Source: Belliella calami | Lineage (GTDB): Bacteria; Bacteroidota; Bacteroidia; Cytophagales; Cyclobacteriaceae | Reading direction: 5' to 3' | DNA: 64,000 nucleotides | NCBI RefSeq assembly: GCF_022549695.1 | Contig: NZ_JAKZGS010000001.1 | Location: 263,815 to 327,814, forward strand | Shown here: piece by piece, positions 23,590-32,734 of the stretch | How the letters are laid out: each line of letters opens with the position of its first letter | Position numbering within the stretch: the stretch's first letter is position 1 | Translations under genes and position numbers: made by a program | The notes under the pieces: generated by a model | The model's database searches: none | What the model was told of the DNA's origin: nothing | What the model saw: the letters and a program-made list of their open reading frames with translations, nothing else

Positions 23590-24147
23590 TTACATTAAAA
23601 TTTTATTCTTATATGGCTGTAGAAGATATTCAACTACTTTAATGTTTGTGGTACTTCTACCAATTACTATATCTTGCCTATTACTGAATAAATCACCAAT
23701 GATAATTAAACAAGCTTGTTTAAATGATTCGGGAATTACCAAGTAATCAGATTCTTTGGTATCATATATAATCTCAACACTATAAGCATCTTGAAAATCA
23801 TCACCAAAAAGATTTATAAAACCCTTATCAAATTCATATTCAAAATCAATTGATAATTCACTTTCATCTTCAGCCAAAAGCTTTACAGAAAAAATTTCAA
23901 CACCTTCATAATCATTAAGTTTAAGCTTAAAAATCAATTCATTATTCAATTCAAAAACCTCTCTAACCCTTGAAGCTATCAATGTTTTATTTACAATATT
24001 TTCAACCTGTACAGAAGCAACTTCAATCAAGTTTGAAATATACATATCATCTCTACTATGGCTTATCCTTAGATGCTTTTTTACCTCGTCCAGTGTTACC
24101 AGTTGATTGTTTAGGCTGTTTAATATTTGGTAATTCAATCTCATCAA
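23590..24147 (-). CDS. Head-tail connector protein (gp6-like)
   Basis: This 185-aa protein has the gp6/QLRG connector signature: VTLDEVKKHLRIS near the N-terminus, then DDMYISNLIEVASVQVENI, and a C-terminal SFKQACLIIIGDLFSNRQD helix. It forms the connector ring under the portal. The open frame starts at 24147 (ATGATG) and overlaps the preceding small gene by 92 bp. Because typical homologs begin near VTLDEVKKHLR, the true start is uncertain, but no closer ATG is available. Confidence 0.8.
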   Translation of the reverse strand: MMRLNYQILNSLNNQLVTLDEVKKHLRISHSRDDMYISNLIEVASVQVENIVNKTLIASRVREVFELNNELIFKLKLNDYEGVEIFSVKLLAEDESELSIDFEYEFDKGFINLFGDDFQDAYSVEIIYDTKESDYLVIPESFKQACLIIIGDLFSNRQDIVIGRSTTNIKVVEYLLQPYKNKILM

Positions 24148-24265
24148 TTAACTCTATTTGATTATTAATTTTAATTTTCTCCAATTCATTTTCATTTGAT
24201 ACTTCAATTATTGAATCATTGAAATATCCTGAATATTTACCAGCTTTAATTATCTTTATTTTCAT
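24056..24265 (-). CDS. Small phage protein between capsid and connector, 69 aa
   Basis: An ATG at 24265 opens a 69-aa frame (MKIKIIKAGKYSGYFNDSII...). A TTG two codons earlier is also possible. It has the beta-rich MKxKIIKxGKY start seen in small proteins placed before connector genes in related phages, and a basic tail (NTGRGKKASKDKP). It overlaps the 52-aa ORF upstream and the connector gene downstream (92 bp). The long overlap lowers confidence in one of the two starts. Confidence 0.5.
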   Translation of the reverse strand: MKIKIIKAGKYSGYFNDSIIEVSNENELEKIKINNQIELIDEIELPNIKQPKQSTGNTGRGKKASKDKP

Positions 24266-24404
24266 CTTCAATATCTTCTTTAGTTGTTACAATTTCCTGT
24301 AACTTTTGAACTGCATCCTGTATAGTGTAGATTTCTAAATCGTTATATATCTTATTTCCAATACCTTTTTCTAATACAATAATTAATAATTGTAATTCTT
24401 TCAT
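24246..24404 (-). CDS. Small phage protein downstream of the capsid gene, 52 aa
   Basis: An ATG at 24404 opens a 52-aa helical, acidic protein (MKELQLLIIVLEKGIGNKIY ... EDIEDENKDN). Its end overlaps the next small gene by 20 bp, a tight coupling that supports expression. Its place after the capsid matches small head-associated genes in related phages, but no family is recognised. Confidence 0.45.
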   Translation of the reverse strand: MKELQLLIIVLEKGIGNKIYNDLEIYTIQDAVQKLQEIVTTKEDIEDENKDN

Positions 24405-24459
24405 ATAGCTTAAATAATGCTTGTACTTTATTTATTTTTTTAAGTTGGTTATGTGGCAA

Positions 24460-24491
24460 TAAAAAAAGGGATTGAATAAATCAACCCCTTC
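24460..24491 (-). terminator. Terminator after the major capsid gene
   Basis: On the minus strand AAGGGGTTGATT pairs with TCAATCCCTT and is followed by seven T. A leaky terminator here would favour capsid over downstream connector mRNA. Confidence 0.75.
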
Positions 24492-24515
24492 ATTATATAT
24501 TTACTTCATTATATA

Positions 24516-25754
24516 TTATTCTGCATCCTTAATAATTGAAATTGCTTCAGGATAAGTGAAAGCAAAATCGTGGAATGTATTAGACACAATTTTTGTCTTA
24601 GCTTGTGAAGCCAATGTATAAGGGTCAACAATCAACTCCATTGCAGAAAAATTACCCAAAACAACTTTGGAGAAATCACCAAAAGCTAATGCACTTAAAC
24701 CAGTACCATCACCTTTAACAAGATTAGATGGAACATAATTAGAAGCTACATAATCAAAGTCAGCTAATTTATCAGATAGTACCATTTTACCACTACCAGC
24801 ATCAATTTTAGTTTGTTTCAATGCACCCCAAGTTTTGTAATTGATAAGGAATTTAGCCAAATCAATATCTTCACTTGCTTCACCTACTTTTTGAATCATT
24901 TCTAATACTTTTTCATAAGTCAAAGCACCACCATTAACACCCATTACTACAGGTATAGTACCACTAGCAGAAAGTAACAATTCAACAAATTTAGTATCTA
25001 AAGCTTTTCTAATTTTTCTTTGTAATGTCTCTCTTACAACTGATTCAGCAATTGAAGATTGCATTAACAATTTATTAGAAATTGCATATGGTGCAGCTAA
25101 TCTTTTTGGTCGAAGTGGTACAGAACCAACTTCAAAATCAATATTTGCAACATTATCATTTTCATCAGCCCAAACAGCATCTACAGATGTTTTTTGCTTT
25201 GGCATATCAATATTATTTTCCAAACCATTGATTACAGTTAAACCCAATCTTTGAATTAAAGAACCTTCCATTAATTCATAAAGAAATCCTGATTTATCAG
25301 TTTGAACCAATTCACCACCTTTTGCACCTGAAGCACCAGTAACACTTAAATCTCTTACATATGAAGCAGGAATAGCTACAGAATATTCATTTGATTGATA
25401 TACACCTTTTGCTCTTAATTCTTTTTCACCTTCATTCTGTACATCAGAATAAAAAGAATCTAATGGTTTTCCACTTCTAACTTGATTGATATGTTCAACC
25501 AAAGAATAAGTTCTTTTTTCTTCTTTCTTGAATGTTGGTGTATCAACCTTACCAGCCATTCTAATTTTAATATTTTCTTCTTTTTCCGCTTGAAGAATAT
25601 CAACATCTAATTTTTCAATTTCCTTTTCCAAAGCATCAAATGAAACTTTTTCATCTTCATTAAAACCTCTTTTTTCATTATCTTTAGCATCAATTAATTT
25701 ACCCATCTCATTTAGTTTTGAGTTTCTTAATTGCTTTAATTCAGTACTTTTCAT
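24516..25754 (-). CDS. HK97-fold major capsid protein
   Basis: This 412-aa protein has an N-terminal charged coiled-coil scaffold-like delta domain (about 1-95, rich in E and K), then the HK97 fold with GSLIQRLGLTVINGLENNID, KRLAAPYAISNKLLMQSS and the C-terminal FGDFSKVVLGNFSAMELIVD, all typical of phage capsids. It follows a matching protease and portal. The delta domain would be cut off by the protease during maturation. Confidence 0.93.
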   Translation of the reverse strand: MKSTELKQLRNSKLNEMGKLIDAKDNEKRGFNEDEKVSFDALEKEIEKLDVDILQAEKEENIKIRMAGKVDTPTFKKEEKRTYSLVEHINQVRSGKPLDSFYSDVQNEGEKELRAKGVYQSNEYSVAIPASYVRDLSVTGASGAKGGELVQTDKSGFLYELMEGSLIQRLGLTVINGLENNIDMPKQKTSVDAVWADENDNVANIDFEVGSVPLRPKRLAAPYAISNKLLMQSSIAESVVRETLQRKIRKALDTKFVELLLSASGTIPVVMGVNGGALTYEKVLEMIQKVGEASEDIDLAKFLINYKTWGALKQTKIDAGSGKMVLSDKLADFDYVASNYVPSNLVKGDGTGLSALAFGDFSKVVLGNFSAMELIVDPYTLASQAKTKIVSNTFHDFAFTYPEAISIIKDAE

Positions 25755-25832
25755 ATATTATTTATTTTAAAAAATTTTCTAATTTTAATTAATTACATAT
25801 TATTTATTTTATATATAATATGTTGTGGCAAT

Positions 25833-26453
25833 TTATTTTAGCAGTTTCAAAAATTTGTATTTGTAATTATATATATCAGAATCAATATTATATTCTTTTA
25901 CTTCAATTTCTGTTTTATCCAAATCTTTTTTTATTTCTTCAAAACTTCTAACCATTGAAGATGTATTATCATAAGCAGGATTAGTAACAACTGAAACATC
26001 AGATATTTTAGCAAATTGTGTTATATATCTATAGTATTGATTACCTATTTTTTCCCAACGTTCCCCACTCCCATCACTAGGTAAATAGAATGCAAAAGAA
26101 GATTTATTAATATTTTTCTTTTGAATGTTTCTATATAAATCTTTTACATAACTTATTTCATTATCAACTTCAAATTTATATTTCAATCCTTCACTATCAA
26201 TTTCCAATTGTAAGGTGTCTGTATCATTGCTTTTTCTTGCCAATACATAATTATGGTTGTGGTTTAAAAGCGCAACAACATCATCCATTTGGGTATTTTC
26301 ATTAATTGCAGTAGGTTCTATTATCTCTTTAAATCCACCTAAATCTTTTGATTCTGAATTGAAGCGCAAACCATACCCTTCAATGTATTTACTTTCTTCA
26401 ACTTCTGATATTCTAAATTCAATACCTTCTGTATTTCTTATTTCCTTTTTCAT
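25833..26453 (-). CDS. HK97-type prohead protease
   Basis: This 206-aa protein shows the U35 protease pattern: IEGYGLRFNSESKDLGGFKE, VVALLNHNHNYVLAR (the His), SSFAFYLPSDGSGERW (the Ser) and ISDVSVVTNPAYDNTS. It cuts the capsid delta domain. Two starts are possible: ATG at 26465, overlapping the portal end, or ATG at 26453, just past the portal stop, which I use. Confidence 0.9.
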   Translation of the reverse strand: MKKEIRNTEGIEFRISEVEESKYIEGYGLRFNSESKDLGGFKEIIEPTAINENTQMDDVVALLNHNHNYVLARKSNDTDTLQLEIDSEGLKYKFEVDNEISYVKDLYRNIQKKNINKSSFAFYLPSDGSGERWEKIGNQYYRYITQFAKISDVSVVTNPAYDNTSSMVRSFEEIKKDLDKTEIEVKEYNIDSDIYNYKYKFLKLLK

Positions 26454-26454
26454 A

Positions 26455-27684
26455 TTATTCACCATTCTCTAACTCATCCTCATTTAATTCCGCCTTGCTA
26501 TATTCATTTCTTGCTTTACTATCATAGTATCTACCTATAATAGATTTAGGAATTAAATTAGCTTGTATATATGTTTCACCATTTACAACATCATTCATAT
26601 CTTCCAGTTCTCTTATTTCTTCTGGTGATATCGCACCCATATAAAACAGTTGTTTATAATATTCTGCTCTACTTTTTGAATCACCTCTTAACAATGATTC
26701 AATATTACCTTTGAAATAATACCCATCATTTATTTGGTTCTTTGTTAATAGCTTGTGTTTTAACTCGCTTTCAATCATTGTTATAATGGGCGCTAAGGTT
26801 CTTTTATAAAAATCCAATTGCATAGCTTCAATACTATTGTATGAACCTGCACTTTCAGAAGCAACTATAAAAATTGGTACATTTAGAATCCTTGCAATTT
26901 CAGCTGTTTGAATGTTTCTAGTTTCAATTAGCTTTACTTCTTCAGGGGTAAAACTTATTGGTTTAAAATCAAATCCTTTATCAAGTACTAGTATTGATTT
27001 AGAATTTGAACCAGTAAAGTTTTTGGTAATAGATTCTCTAAACTCTTTCTTTTGTTCATTTTTTAACTCAAATTCAGAAGTAATAACACCCTTTAAATTA
27101 GCTCCGTCATTGTCAAATACTGATTTAGTATAATTGGTACTTGATAAAGATATTCCCAAAGTTGTTGCATATACTTTTATCGGATTGATACCAAAAGCAC
27201 CAACACCAGTATTTTTAAAAACAATGCAATCATCACTGTGATAGGGTATATTATTAATTATATAGTATAATTCACCTTCATATAATTTAGCTTCTGATAC
27301 AGCTGAATAGTGTATTAATTCCAAAGATTCAACATTACCAGTATTTTCATTTCTGTGAATAATTGCAATTGAAGTACCTTTATACAACATTTGATTTATC
27401 ATCATTCTGAAAAAATCAAAAGCATTCAAATTTTTGTTTGGCTTCTCTTTAACAATGAAATATAAATCATCAGATTTTTGAATTTCTTTATCCTTAAAAA
27501 GTTTGAATGGAATTTGCCCAATTGAATTACTGATTGCATTTACACCGCTTGAATATGCTGTAATAGATGCAACTGTTTTATCACTTACTACAACATTGTT
27601 ATTAACATCAATAGTATGTACACTTGGTGAAAAGAAATCTTGGTAAGTTGAAAAAGCAGTTTTAAATGATTCAAAAATATTCAT
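26455..27684 (-). CDS. Phage portal protein (HK97 family)
   Basis: This 409-aa protein has the HK97 portal features: an N-terminal VASITAYSSGVNAISNSIGQ helix, FRMMINQMLYKGTSIAIIHR, then FKNTGVGAFGINPIKVYATT and the FTPEEVKLIETRNIQTAEIA segment followed by ILNVPIF. It forms the dodecameric DNA channel. It overlaps the protease frame and lies after the holin gene rather than directly after terL, which is unusual. Confidence 0.92.
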   Translation of the reverse strand: MNIFESFKTAFSTYQDFFSPSVHTIDVNNNVVVSDKTVASITAYSSGVNAISNSIGQIPFKLFKDKEIQKSDDLYFIVKEKPNKNLNAFDFFRMMINQMLYKGTSIAIIHRNENTGNVESLELIHYSAVSEAKLYEGELYYIINNIPYHSDDCIVFKNTGVGAFGINPIKVYATTLGISLSSTNYTKSVFDNDGANLKGVITSEFELKNEQKKEFRESITKNFTGSNSKSILVLDKGFDFKPISFTPEEVKLIETRNIQTAEIARILNVPIFIVASESAGSYNSIEAMQLDFYKRTLAPIITMIESELKHKLLTKNQINDGYYFKGNIESLLRGDSKSRAEYYKQLFYMGAISPEEIRELEDMNDVVNGETYIQANLIPKSIIGRYYDSKARNEYSKAELNEDELENGE

Positions 27685-27695
27685 ATATAGATATA

Positions 27696-27781
27696 AAAAA
27701 AGGGGTTAAAGTATTAGTTATTATTCTTAAAAAATTAGATTACCATCATTACATTAGTTGAAAAAACAATTAACCCCTTTG
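27696..27781 (-). terminator. Terminator after the holin gene
   Basis: AAAGGGGTTAA (minus, near 27775) pairs with TTAACCCCTTT (near 27705) across a ~60-nt AT-rich loop, followed by seven T on the minus strand. It separates the holin gene from the portal gene. Confidence 0.6.
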
Positions 27782-27817
27782 GTTATTTATTTATAAAAAA
27801 AATGATTGTGGCATATA

Positions 27818-28333
27818 TCATTTTTTAAGTTCGTTAATTTTGGTTTTAAGCTTAGAAACTACATCAATTGGGATTAACTTCAACTCGAAAAAATTTTCTG
27901 ATATACTTATTATTTGTTGTCCTAAAAACACAGCATAAAAAATACTGTACAATGGCATAAACACTATACTGTAAATACCTGCAAATTTCAGTATAGATAA
28001 CAATATCAATGCAGCAAAAAGAGTTAATAAAAATCTTGGAAACTTTTTAGAAACTAGTTTTTTATCTTCTATTTCTTTTGGTATTGGTAAACCATCCTTT
28101 TTTAATTTTACTATTTCCAGACTATACTTAATTGATTTCGCAACACCTGTTAAAAAATCAATGCAATATAAAATCATTAAAAAATAAATTCCACCTGCAC
28201 TTACAAACAAATAATTAAAAACTAGATTAATCAAAAGTATCAATGGTATTAAATACTTTATTACTATCTCGCTGTTAACGTGCTTAAATACAGCTTCTAT
28301 ATATTCATCAAAACTTGAATACCCAAAAATCAT
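27818..28333 (-). CDS. Phage holin (phage_holin_4-like)
   Basis: This 171-aa protein has four likely membrane helices: about 25-40, 46-62, 105-122 and 125-140. It contains the segment LMILYCIDFLTGVAKSIKYS, which matches the D-x-x-T-G motif of the phage holin 4 family. It would open the inner membrane for the amidase. It lies between terL and portal, with the amidase immediately before terL, so the two lysis genes flank the large terminase. Confidence 0.72.
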   Translation of the reverse strand: MIFGYSSFDEYIEAVFKHVNSEIVIKYLIPLILLINLVFNYLFVSAGGIYFLMILYCIDFLTGVAKSIKYSLEIVKLKKDGLPIPKEIEDKKLVSKKFPRFLLTLFAALILLSILKFAGIYSIVFMPLYSIFYAVFLGQQIISISENFFELKLIPIDVVSKLKTKINELKK

Positions 28334-28359
28334 TATTTCATTCTTTATTTAATTATTAT

Positions 28360-29967
28360 TTATAACATAAAAAAACCATCACCATTATATTCATTTGATT
28401 CTTCTTCATTTGTCAAATCTTCAATGTATTGCCCTATGTTCATTATCAATGCTACAACAGCATCTATTTTATCAGATGATTTACCTTTAACAGGTTTGAT
28501 ATTTTCGTGATTGTCTTGAAATATTTTCAAGTTGCTTATACACCAGCTCAATACTTTATTATCATTGTGTTCTATTGTTTTATTTAAAACCATTGTTTCA
28601 AATTCTTTGGTAGCAGGGGAAAAAGTTTTAATATTTTGATTGAATTCTTTCATTGGTGCATCAATTATTTTACTCACTTCTTGACTCATATAATTACTCA
28701 AAAATCTATCATATGTTACTTTTTTGATATTGTATAAATTATTGATTTCATCAATTTTCTCTAGTACAAAATCAAAATCAGTTGTTTTACCCATTGTCAA
28801 AAACAGGTTATTACTTTCATCTTCTGCCCAATTTAAAAATACCCTGCCAGCTGAAATATTTTGTTTTTCAACCGCTGAATCCATTGGTAAAAAGTTAAAT
28901 GACAATGTTCTAAATTTATTTCTTTTTTCAGTAGGTGGAAAAAGTAAATTGATACTTGTTAAATCTTTATTGCTTGATAAGTCATATGATAAATAACATT
29001 CGTCACCCAATAAATCATTATTAGTATATTCAACTTTACAATCATTCCAGTTTTTAGTTTTTATGAAACTATGAATATTATCTTCCCAAATATTCAAATG
29101 TAATTGCCTAAATGCTGAATATTGAGTTGGTATGTTTTTGGCTTTGTTGCATGCATTCAACAAATAATCCAATGTAACCCCATAGCCTAATGATGGATTA
29201 GCAAGTTTTAAATTATCAATGTCATCAATGGGTAATTCTGGATTTCCCTCAAAAATGAAAGGTAAAAAAGTATCATCTTCAATAACCCCTTCAATAATCT
29301 TTTTTGAATATGTATAGAGTTCATAACATATATGATTTCTATTTGTACCAGCAGTAGTAATTGTAAAAATTATTGGTTGAATTCTCGCCCCAATTGAAGT
29401 TGTAAGTACTTGGTAAAGCTCATCATTGGGATGTGCATGAAGTTCGTCTATAAGTGCAAAATGTGTATTAAATCCGTGCTTTGTTTTAGCTTCGCTTGAT
29501 ATTACTTTAAAAAAGGAATTGGTTTTTTGATACTTGATTGAATTCAGATAAATCTTTAATACCTTATCAAATTTAGGTTGTTTATCAATTATAGCTTTTA
29601 CAATATCAAAGCTTAACCGTGCCTGTTCCTTATCAGCAGCAGCAAAATAACATTGTCCAAATTCTTCATTATCCAACAATAAAACATACAATGATACAGC
29701 TGAAGCAAATACGGTTTTTCCGTTCTTTCTAGGTATGAATAAAAAAACTTGCTGAAACTTTCTATACCCATCAGTTATTTTTTTCCATCCAAATAGATTA
29801 CTTACCAGTTCCTTTTGCCAAGGCAATAATATAAGTGGTTGACCTGCTTTTTTACCATCTACTATTTTTACATATTTTTCAATAAATCTGATTGCCCTAT
29901 TTGCTTCTACTTCATCATAAAAATATTTAGATGTATCTATTTTAGAAAAATCAATTGTGTAACTCAT
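28360..29967 (-). CDS. Terminase large subunit
   Basis: This 535-aa protein is a packaging ATPase/nuclease of the Terminase_1 type. It has Walker A PRKNGKT (about residue 79), Walker B FALIDELHAH, SSEAKTKHGFNTHFALIDEL preceding it, and C-terminal nuclease-domain segments (LSYDLSSNKDLTSINLLFPP, KSSDKIDAVVALIMN). Length is normal. It overlaps the amidase by 4 bp (ATGA), so packaging and lysis genes are coupled. Confidence 0.93.
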   Translation of the reverse strand: MSYTIDFSKIDTSKYFYDEVEANRAIRFIEKYVKIVDGKKAGQPLILLPWQKELVSNLFGWKKITDGYRKFQQVFLFIPRKNGKTVFASAVSLYVLLLDNEEFGQCYFAAADKEQARLSFDIVKAIIDKQPKFDKVLKIYLNSIKYQKTNSFFKVISSEAKTKHGFNTHFALIDELHAHPNDELYQVLTTSIGARIQPIIFTITTAGTNRNHICYELYTYSKKIIEGVIEDDTFLPFIFEGNPELPIDDIDNLKLANPSLGYGVTLDYLLNACNKAKNIPTQYSAFRQLHLNIWEDNIHSFIKTKNWNDCKVEYTNNDLLGDECYLSYDLSSNKDLTSINLLFPPTEKRNKFRTLSFNFLPMDSAVEKQNISAGRVFLNWAEDESNNLFLTMGKTTDFDFVLEKIDEINNLYNIKKVTYDRFLSNYMSQEVSKIIDAPMKEFNQNIKTFSPATKEFETMVLNKTIEHNDNKVLSWCISNLKIFQDNHENIKPVKGKSSDKIDAVVALIMNIGQYIEDLTNEEESNEYNGDGFFML

Positions 29968-30443
29968 GAGTTATTTTGATTTAAAATAATCCATTTATAT
30001 TCAGGTATTGCATCAAAACTTGGACACTCTTTTATTCTTTCCCAAGTATCAATTATACCATTACCATTAACATCTTTACTTATATCTCTATGACCTAAAA
30101 TTTCAATCTTAGCAGTTGCATGATTTAATTCAATCCATTGTATAGCCTGAAAAATCGCATTTAAAATACCTGCTTTCTGTGCTTCTGTTCTTGTGTCTTC
30201 AGCTATCTTATAATTAGTTCTTGATACACCACCAATGTATGATATATGAATACTGTTAGTATTGTAGCCACGTACACCATTTACTATTTTTCCAAATTCA
30301 GTAATCTGATTTTCACCACCATCTAAATCAATGATGATATGATAGCCATTTGATTTCCATCCTAATACATTTTTCCAGTAGTTTTTTATTGCTTGTATGT
30401 TACCGTAACCAGCGGTACAGTGTAAAAAAATTCTATATGTCAT
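29964..30443 (-). CDS. N-acetylmuramoyl-L-alanine amidase (endolysin)
   Basis: This 159-aa Amidase_2-type protein has FLHCTAGYG (zinc His near residue 8), the segment YHIIIDLDGG, and the C-terminal GHRDISKDVNGNGI with the distal His, then KECPSFD (zinc Cys). The DVNGNGI segment is a calcium-loop-like insert also seen in Bacteroidetes amidases. It has no signal peptide, which fits holin-dependent release. It overlaps terL by 4 bp. Confidence 0.9.
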   Translation of the reverse strand: MTYRIFLHCTAGYGNIQAIKNYWKNVLGWKSNGYHIIIDLDGGENQITEFGKIVNGVRGYNTNSIHISYIGGVSRTNYKIAEDTRTEAQKAGILNAIFQAIQWIELNHATAKIEILGHRDISKDVNGNGIIDTWERIKECPSFDAIPEYKWIILNQNNS

Positions 30444-30466
30444 TTATTATCTAAAAATTATTATAA

Positions 30467-31513
30467 TTATAATGGATTACCTACCACTACAACTGCGTAA
30501 ATAAACTCATTCTTACTAACTAAATCCCTATTAATATTTGTTGGTAATGTATTTGTATTATATACGCCAGTCATATGATAATTATTAATATTATTATTTG
30601 TATATGAAAATAATTCGCTGTATCCATTACCAGCAATAGTTGGTGGTGTAGTAATTACAGATGCATTGAATATAATACCAGCGAAATAAATACCTTCATC
30701 AAGTATAATTGAGGGAGAAAAATTAATTATACCCGAACCGAATCCAATATTTTTAAAACTATTTGTACTAATATTACTAATAACTAATTCATAATTACCA
30801 TTATCATCTAATCTGTAAATAGAGATACCATTGTCACCGTTACTTGTGTATGTTGAATTACCTCCATTTTGGTGGAGTACAAAACCAGTAATATCACTTT
30901 GTCTTTTAATATAAAAAGGTATTAAATATAAATTACCTGACTGAAGCGGTGAAGAATCACTGATATTTATTAAAGACATATTTAATGTATAAGATATATA
31001 TCCACCACCCAATGCCCTAAATCCTTTTATTTCAGCTGATAAACCATCATTACCATCCATTCCATCTTGACCATCAATACCTTTTAAACTTTCTAACCAT
31101 TGTTGTTCATTTCCTTCATATCCATTATTAATAGCTATCTGATAAGCTGATAATCCATCATTACCATCATTACCATCTATTCCATCTTGACCATCAGTAC
31201 CATTAGTACCATTGATACCATCTAATCCATCTATTCCATCTTTACCTTTTAAACTTTCCAACCAATCAGATTCATTTCCTTCAAATCCATTACTAATAGC
31301 TATCTGATACGCACTAAGACCATCCATACCATTAGTACCATCTAATCCATCTTGACCATCTATACCATTAGTACCATCTTTACCATCTATACCGTCCGCT
31401 AAATTATCCTCAACATTTTTAATCCGTTGGATGATGGATAAAGTATCAATTATTTCATTTCTGACTGTTATATTTATTTCATCTCTATTTACTATAACAT
31501 TATAATTTTCCAT
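30467..31513 (-). CDS. Collagen-like phage fibre protein
   Basis: This 348-aa protein has a short N-terminal strand region, then three blocks of G-x-y collagen-type repeats (about residues 42-68, 93-120 and 148-160; runs such as GIDGKDGTNGIDGQDG). They are separated by two near-identical 23-aa modules ending NESDWLESLKG and NEQQWLESLKG. The C-terminal 180 residues are a beta-rich head. Collagen-like phage fibres are often trimeric adhesins. It lies upstream of the amidase and not in the tail cluster. Confidence 0.8.
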   Translation of the reverse strand: MENYNVIVNRDEINITVRNEIIDTLSIIQRIKNVEDNLADGIDGKDGTNGIDGQDGLDGTNGMDGLSAYQIAISNGFEGNESDWLESLKGKDGIDGLDGINGTNGTDGQDGIDGNDGNDGLSAYQIAINNGYEGNEQQWLESLKGIDGQDGMDGNDGLSAEIKGFRALGGGYISYTLNMSLINISDSSPLQSGNLYLIPFYIKRQSDITGFVLHQNGGNSTYTSNGDNGISIYRLDDNGNYELVISNISTNSFKNIGFGSGIINFSPSIILDEGIYFAGIIFNASVITTPPTIAGNGYSELFSYTNNNINNYHMTGVYNTNTLPTNINRDLVSKNEFIYAVVVVGNPL

Positions 31514-31534
31514 TAAAAAATATATTTAAAAAAA

Positions 31535-31879
31535 TTAATTTAAGTTTGTTGATGTTGAATTTACATTATATGTAATTGATGCAATAGTAAATTCATCATC
31601 ATTTTTCTTAACTTTAACATCACTATAATATCTATTTTTATCAAGTTTAAAAGTATCTTTACTTGTTAATTTTATCACCAATATATTATCATTATTAATT
31701 TCCAATCTATTACCCAATGTTAATTTTATTGTTTGTGTTGGATGAGTTGGTGACGATGAGATATCCGCATAGATATTATCATAATTATTTAAATTAATTA
31801 TATCCTCGTTAACATCTACAAAGGTTAATGTAAAACTTATACTATCACCTCTTTTTATATTAATATTAATCATATTCAT
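31535..31879 (-). CDS. BppU-like N-terminal domain protein
   Basis: This 114-aa beta-rich protein begins INIKRGDSISFTLTFVDVNE, then INLNNYDNIYADISSSP and a C-terminal YSDVKVKKNDDEFTIASITY. The order of strands resembles the N-terminal domain of the TP901-1 BppU baseplate protein, which anchors fibres. It precedes the collagen-like fibre gene by 21 bp, so the two may form one appendage. The start could be ATG at 31879 or 31873. Confidence 0.55.
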   Translation of the reverse strand: MNMININIKRGDSISFTLTFVDVNEDIINLNNYDNIYADISSSPTHPTQTIKLTLGNRLEINNDNILVIKLTSKDTFKLDKNRYYSDVKVKKNDDEFTIASITYNVNSTSTNLN

Positions 31880-31892
31880 TTTTTTTTACTTT

Positions 31893-32348
31893 CTAAAAAT
31901 TGAACTCATCATTATCATCATTATTATTGGGTTTGAATTCTACTTTATTACGGCTTGATGGTGTCATACCAAATTGTTTAAGTACATCAAATACCTGTGA
32001 AAAAAGTTGTCGCTTATAACCTAATAATGGGTGCTGTTTGGAGACTAATTTATTACGGTTATTGAAATCTTGTATAATTTCACCTTCTTTATCAATCAAC
32101 CTAGTAACCTTTATATATTCCCCATATACATCACTAAGCATAACCAATGCAGGTGCATCAAGCGATGTGAGTAAATTGTAACCCTGCAAACCAAGTTCTT
32201 CAATGAGATTTAGGAAAATCTTTTTCTTTTCACCTTTTAAAAAAGTAGGTGGTTTAAATGCTTGAACAGAATCAAATTTTACATCTTTGTTTTTGTCTCT
32301 GTCAGCTCTGTAAGTACCATCTATTTTTTTTATCTCATTTGGTTTCAT
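31893..32348 (-). CDS. Terminase small subunit (P27 type)
   Basis: This 151-aa protein fits the P27/Terminase_4 small-subunit family: KPPTFLKGEKKKIFLNLIEE, LDAPALVMLSDVYGEYIKVT and a C-terminal QHPLLGYKRQLFSQVFDVLK followed by FGMTPSSR. It recognises phage DNA for packaging. It is the first gene of the late operon, which continues minus-ward to 11975. Upstream, 32349-32593 holds no minus-strand gene and is a natural place for a packaging site. Confidence 0.85.
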   Translation of the reverse strand: MKPNEIKKIDGTYRADRDKNKDVKFDSVQAFKPPTFLKGEKKKIFLNLIEELGLQGYNLLTSLDAPALVMLSDVYGEYIKVTRLIDKEGEIIQDFNNRNKLVSKQHPLLGYKRQLFSQVFDVLKQFGMTPSSRNKVEFKPNNNDDNDEFNF

Positions 32349-32593
32349 TTATATAGTTTAGTTATGGGGTTTTAAGGTTAAATTTTTGACTTGGTTTGTT
32401 CGGCTCTAGGTGGAAGGGTTTTATGGAAAAATCAAAAAAATCTTCAATACCCCCTACCCATAGACTTTTTTACCCGAAAAAAACAGAAAAAACATCAATA
32501 CACCTTTCATTATTTATTCCTGTAGGCTTTAATTGTGTCATTGATATTGTCTATTTACATTTAATAATTTACTCATAAAGACAATAATTATAG
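32349..32593. other. Gene-free stretch upstream of terS
   Basis: No convincing gene is seen. Base composition is less AT-biased than the surrounding phage DNA near 32395-32475. The location just before the small terminase gene fits a late promoter and/or packaging (cos or pac) site, but no specific motif can be assigned. Confidence 0.35.
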
Positions 32594-32734
32594 TTATATA
32601 CTATCATTATCATCATTCATAATACTCTTTAATGCAATCATTATTTTTAGTTTAATTTCAGCTTCTTTATTCAAACTTATTTGTTTCTTTCTTAATGTAT
32701 TAATTAGATTAATATTTGATTTGTTAGTGTTCAT
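32594..32734 (-). CDS. Small phage protein, 46 aa
   Basis: An ATG at 32734 opens a 46-aa helical, lysine-rich protein (MNTNKSNINLINTLRKKQIS, ending MNDDNDSI). AGTATTTATA lies 12 bp upstream (32747-32756). Its first 16 bases, including the start codon, are repeated in inverted orientation at a second small ORF at 32883. No family is recognised. Confidence 0.45.
   Translation of the reverse strand: MNTNKSNINLINTLRKKQISLNKEAEIKLKIMIALKSIMNDDNDSI

Noticed and set aside
32396-32578. Plus-strand 60-aa frame upstream of terS
   Set aside because: It begins at TTG, has no recognisable family and faces against the late operon; the stretch fits a packaging or promoter region better.
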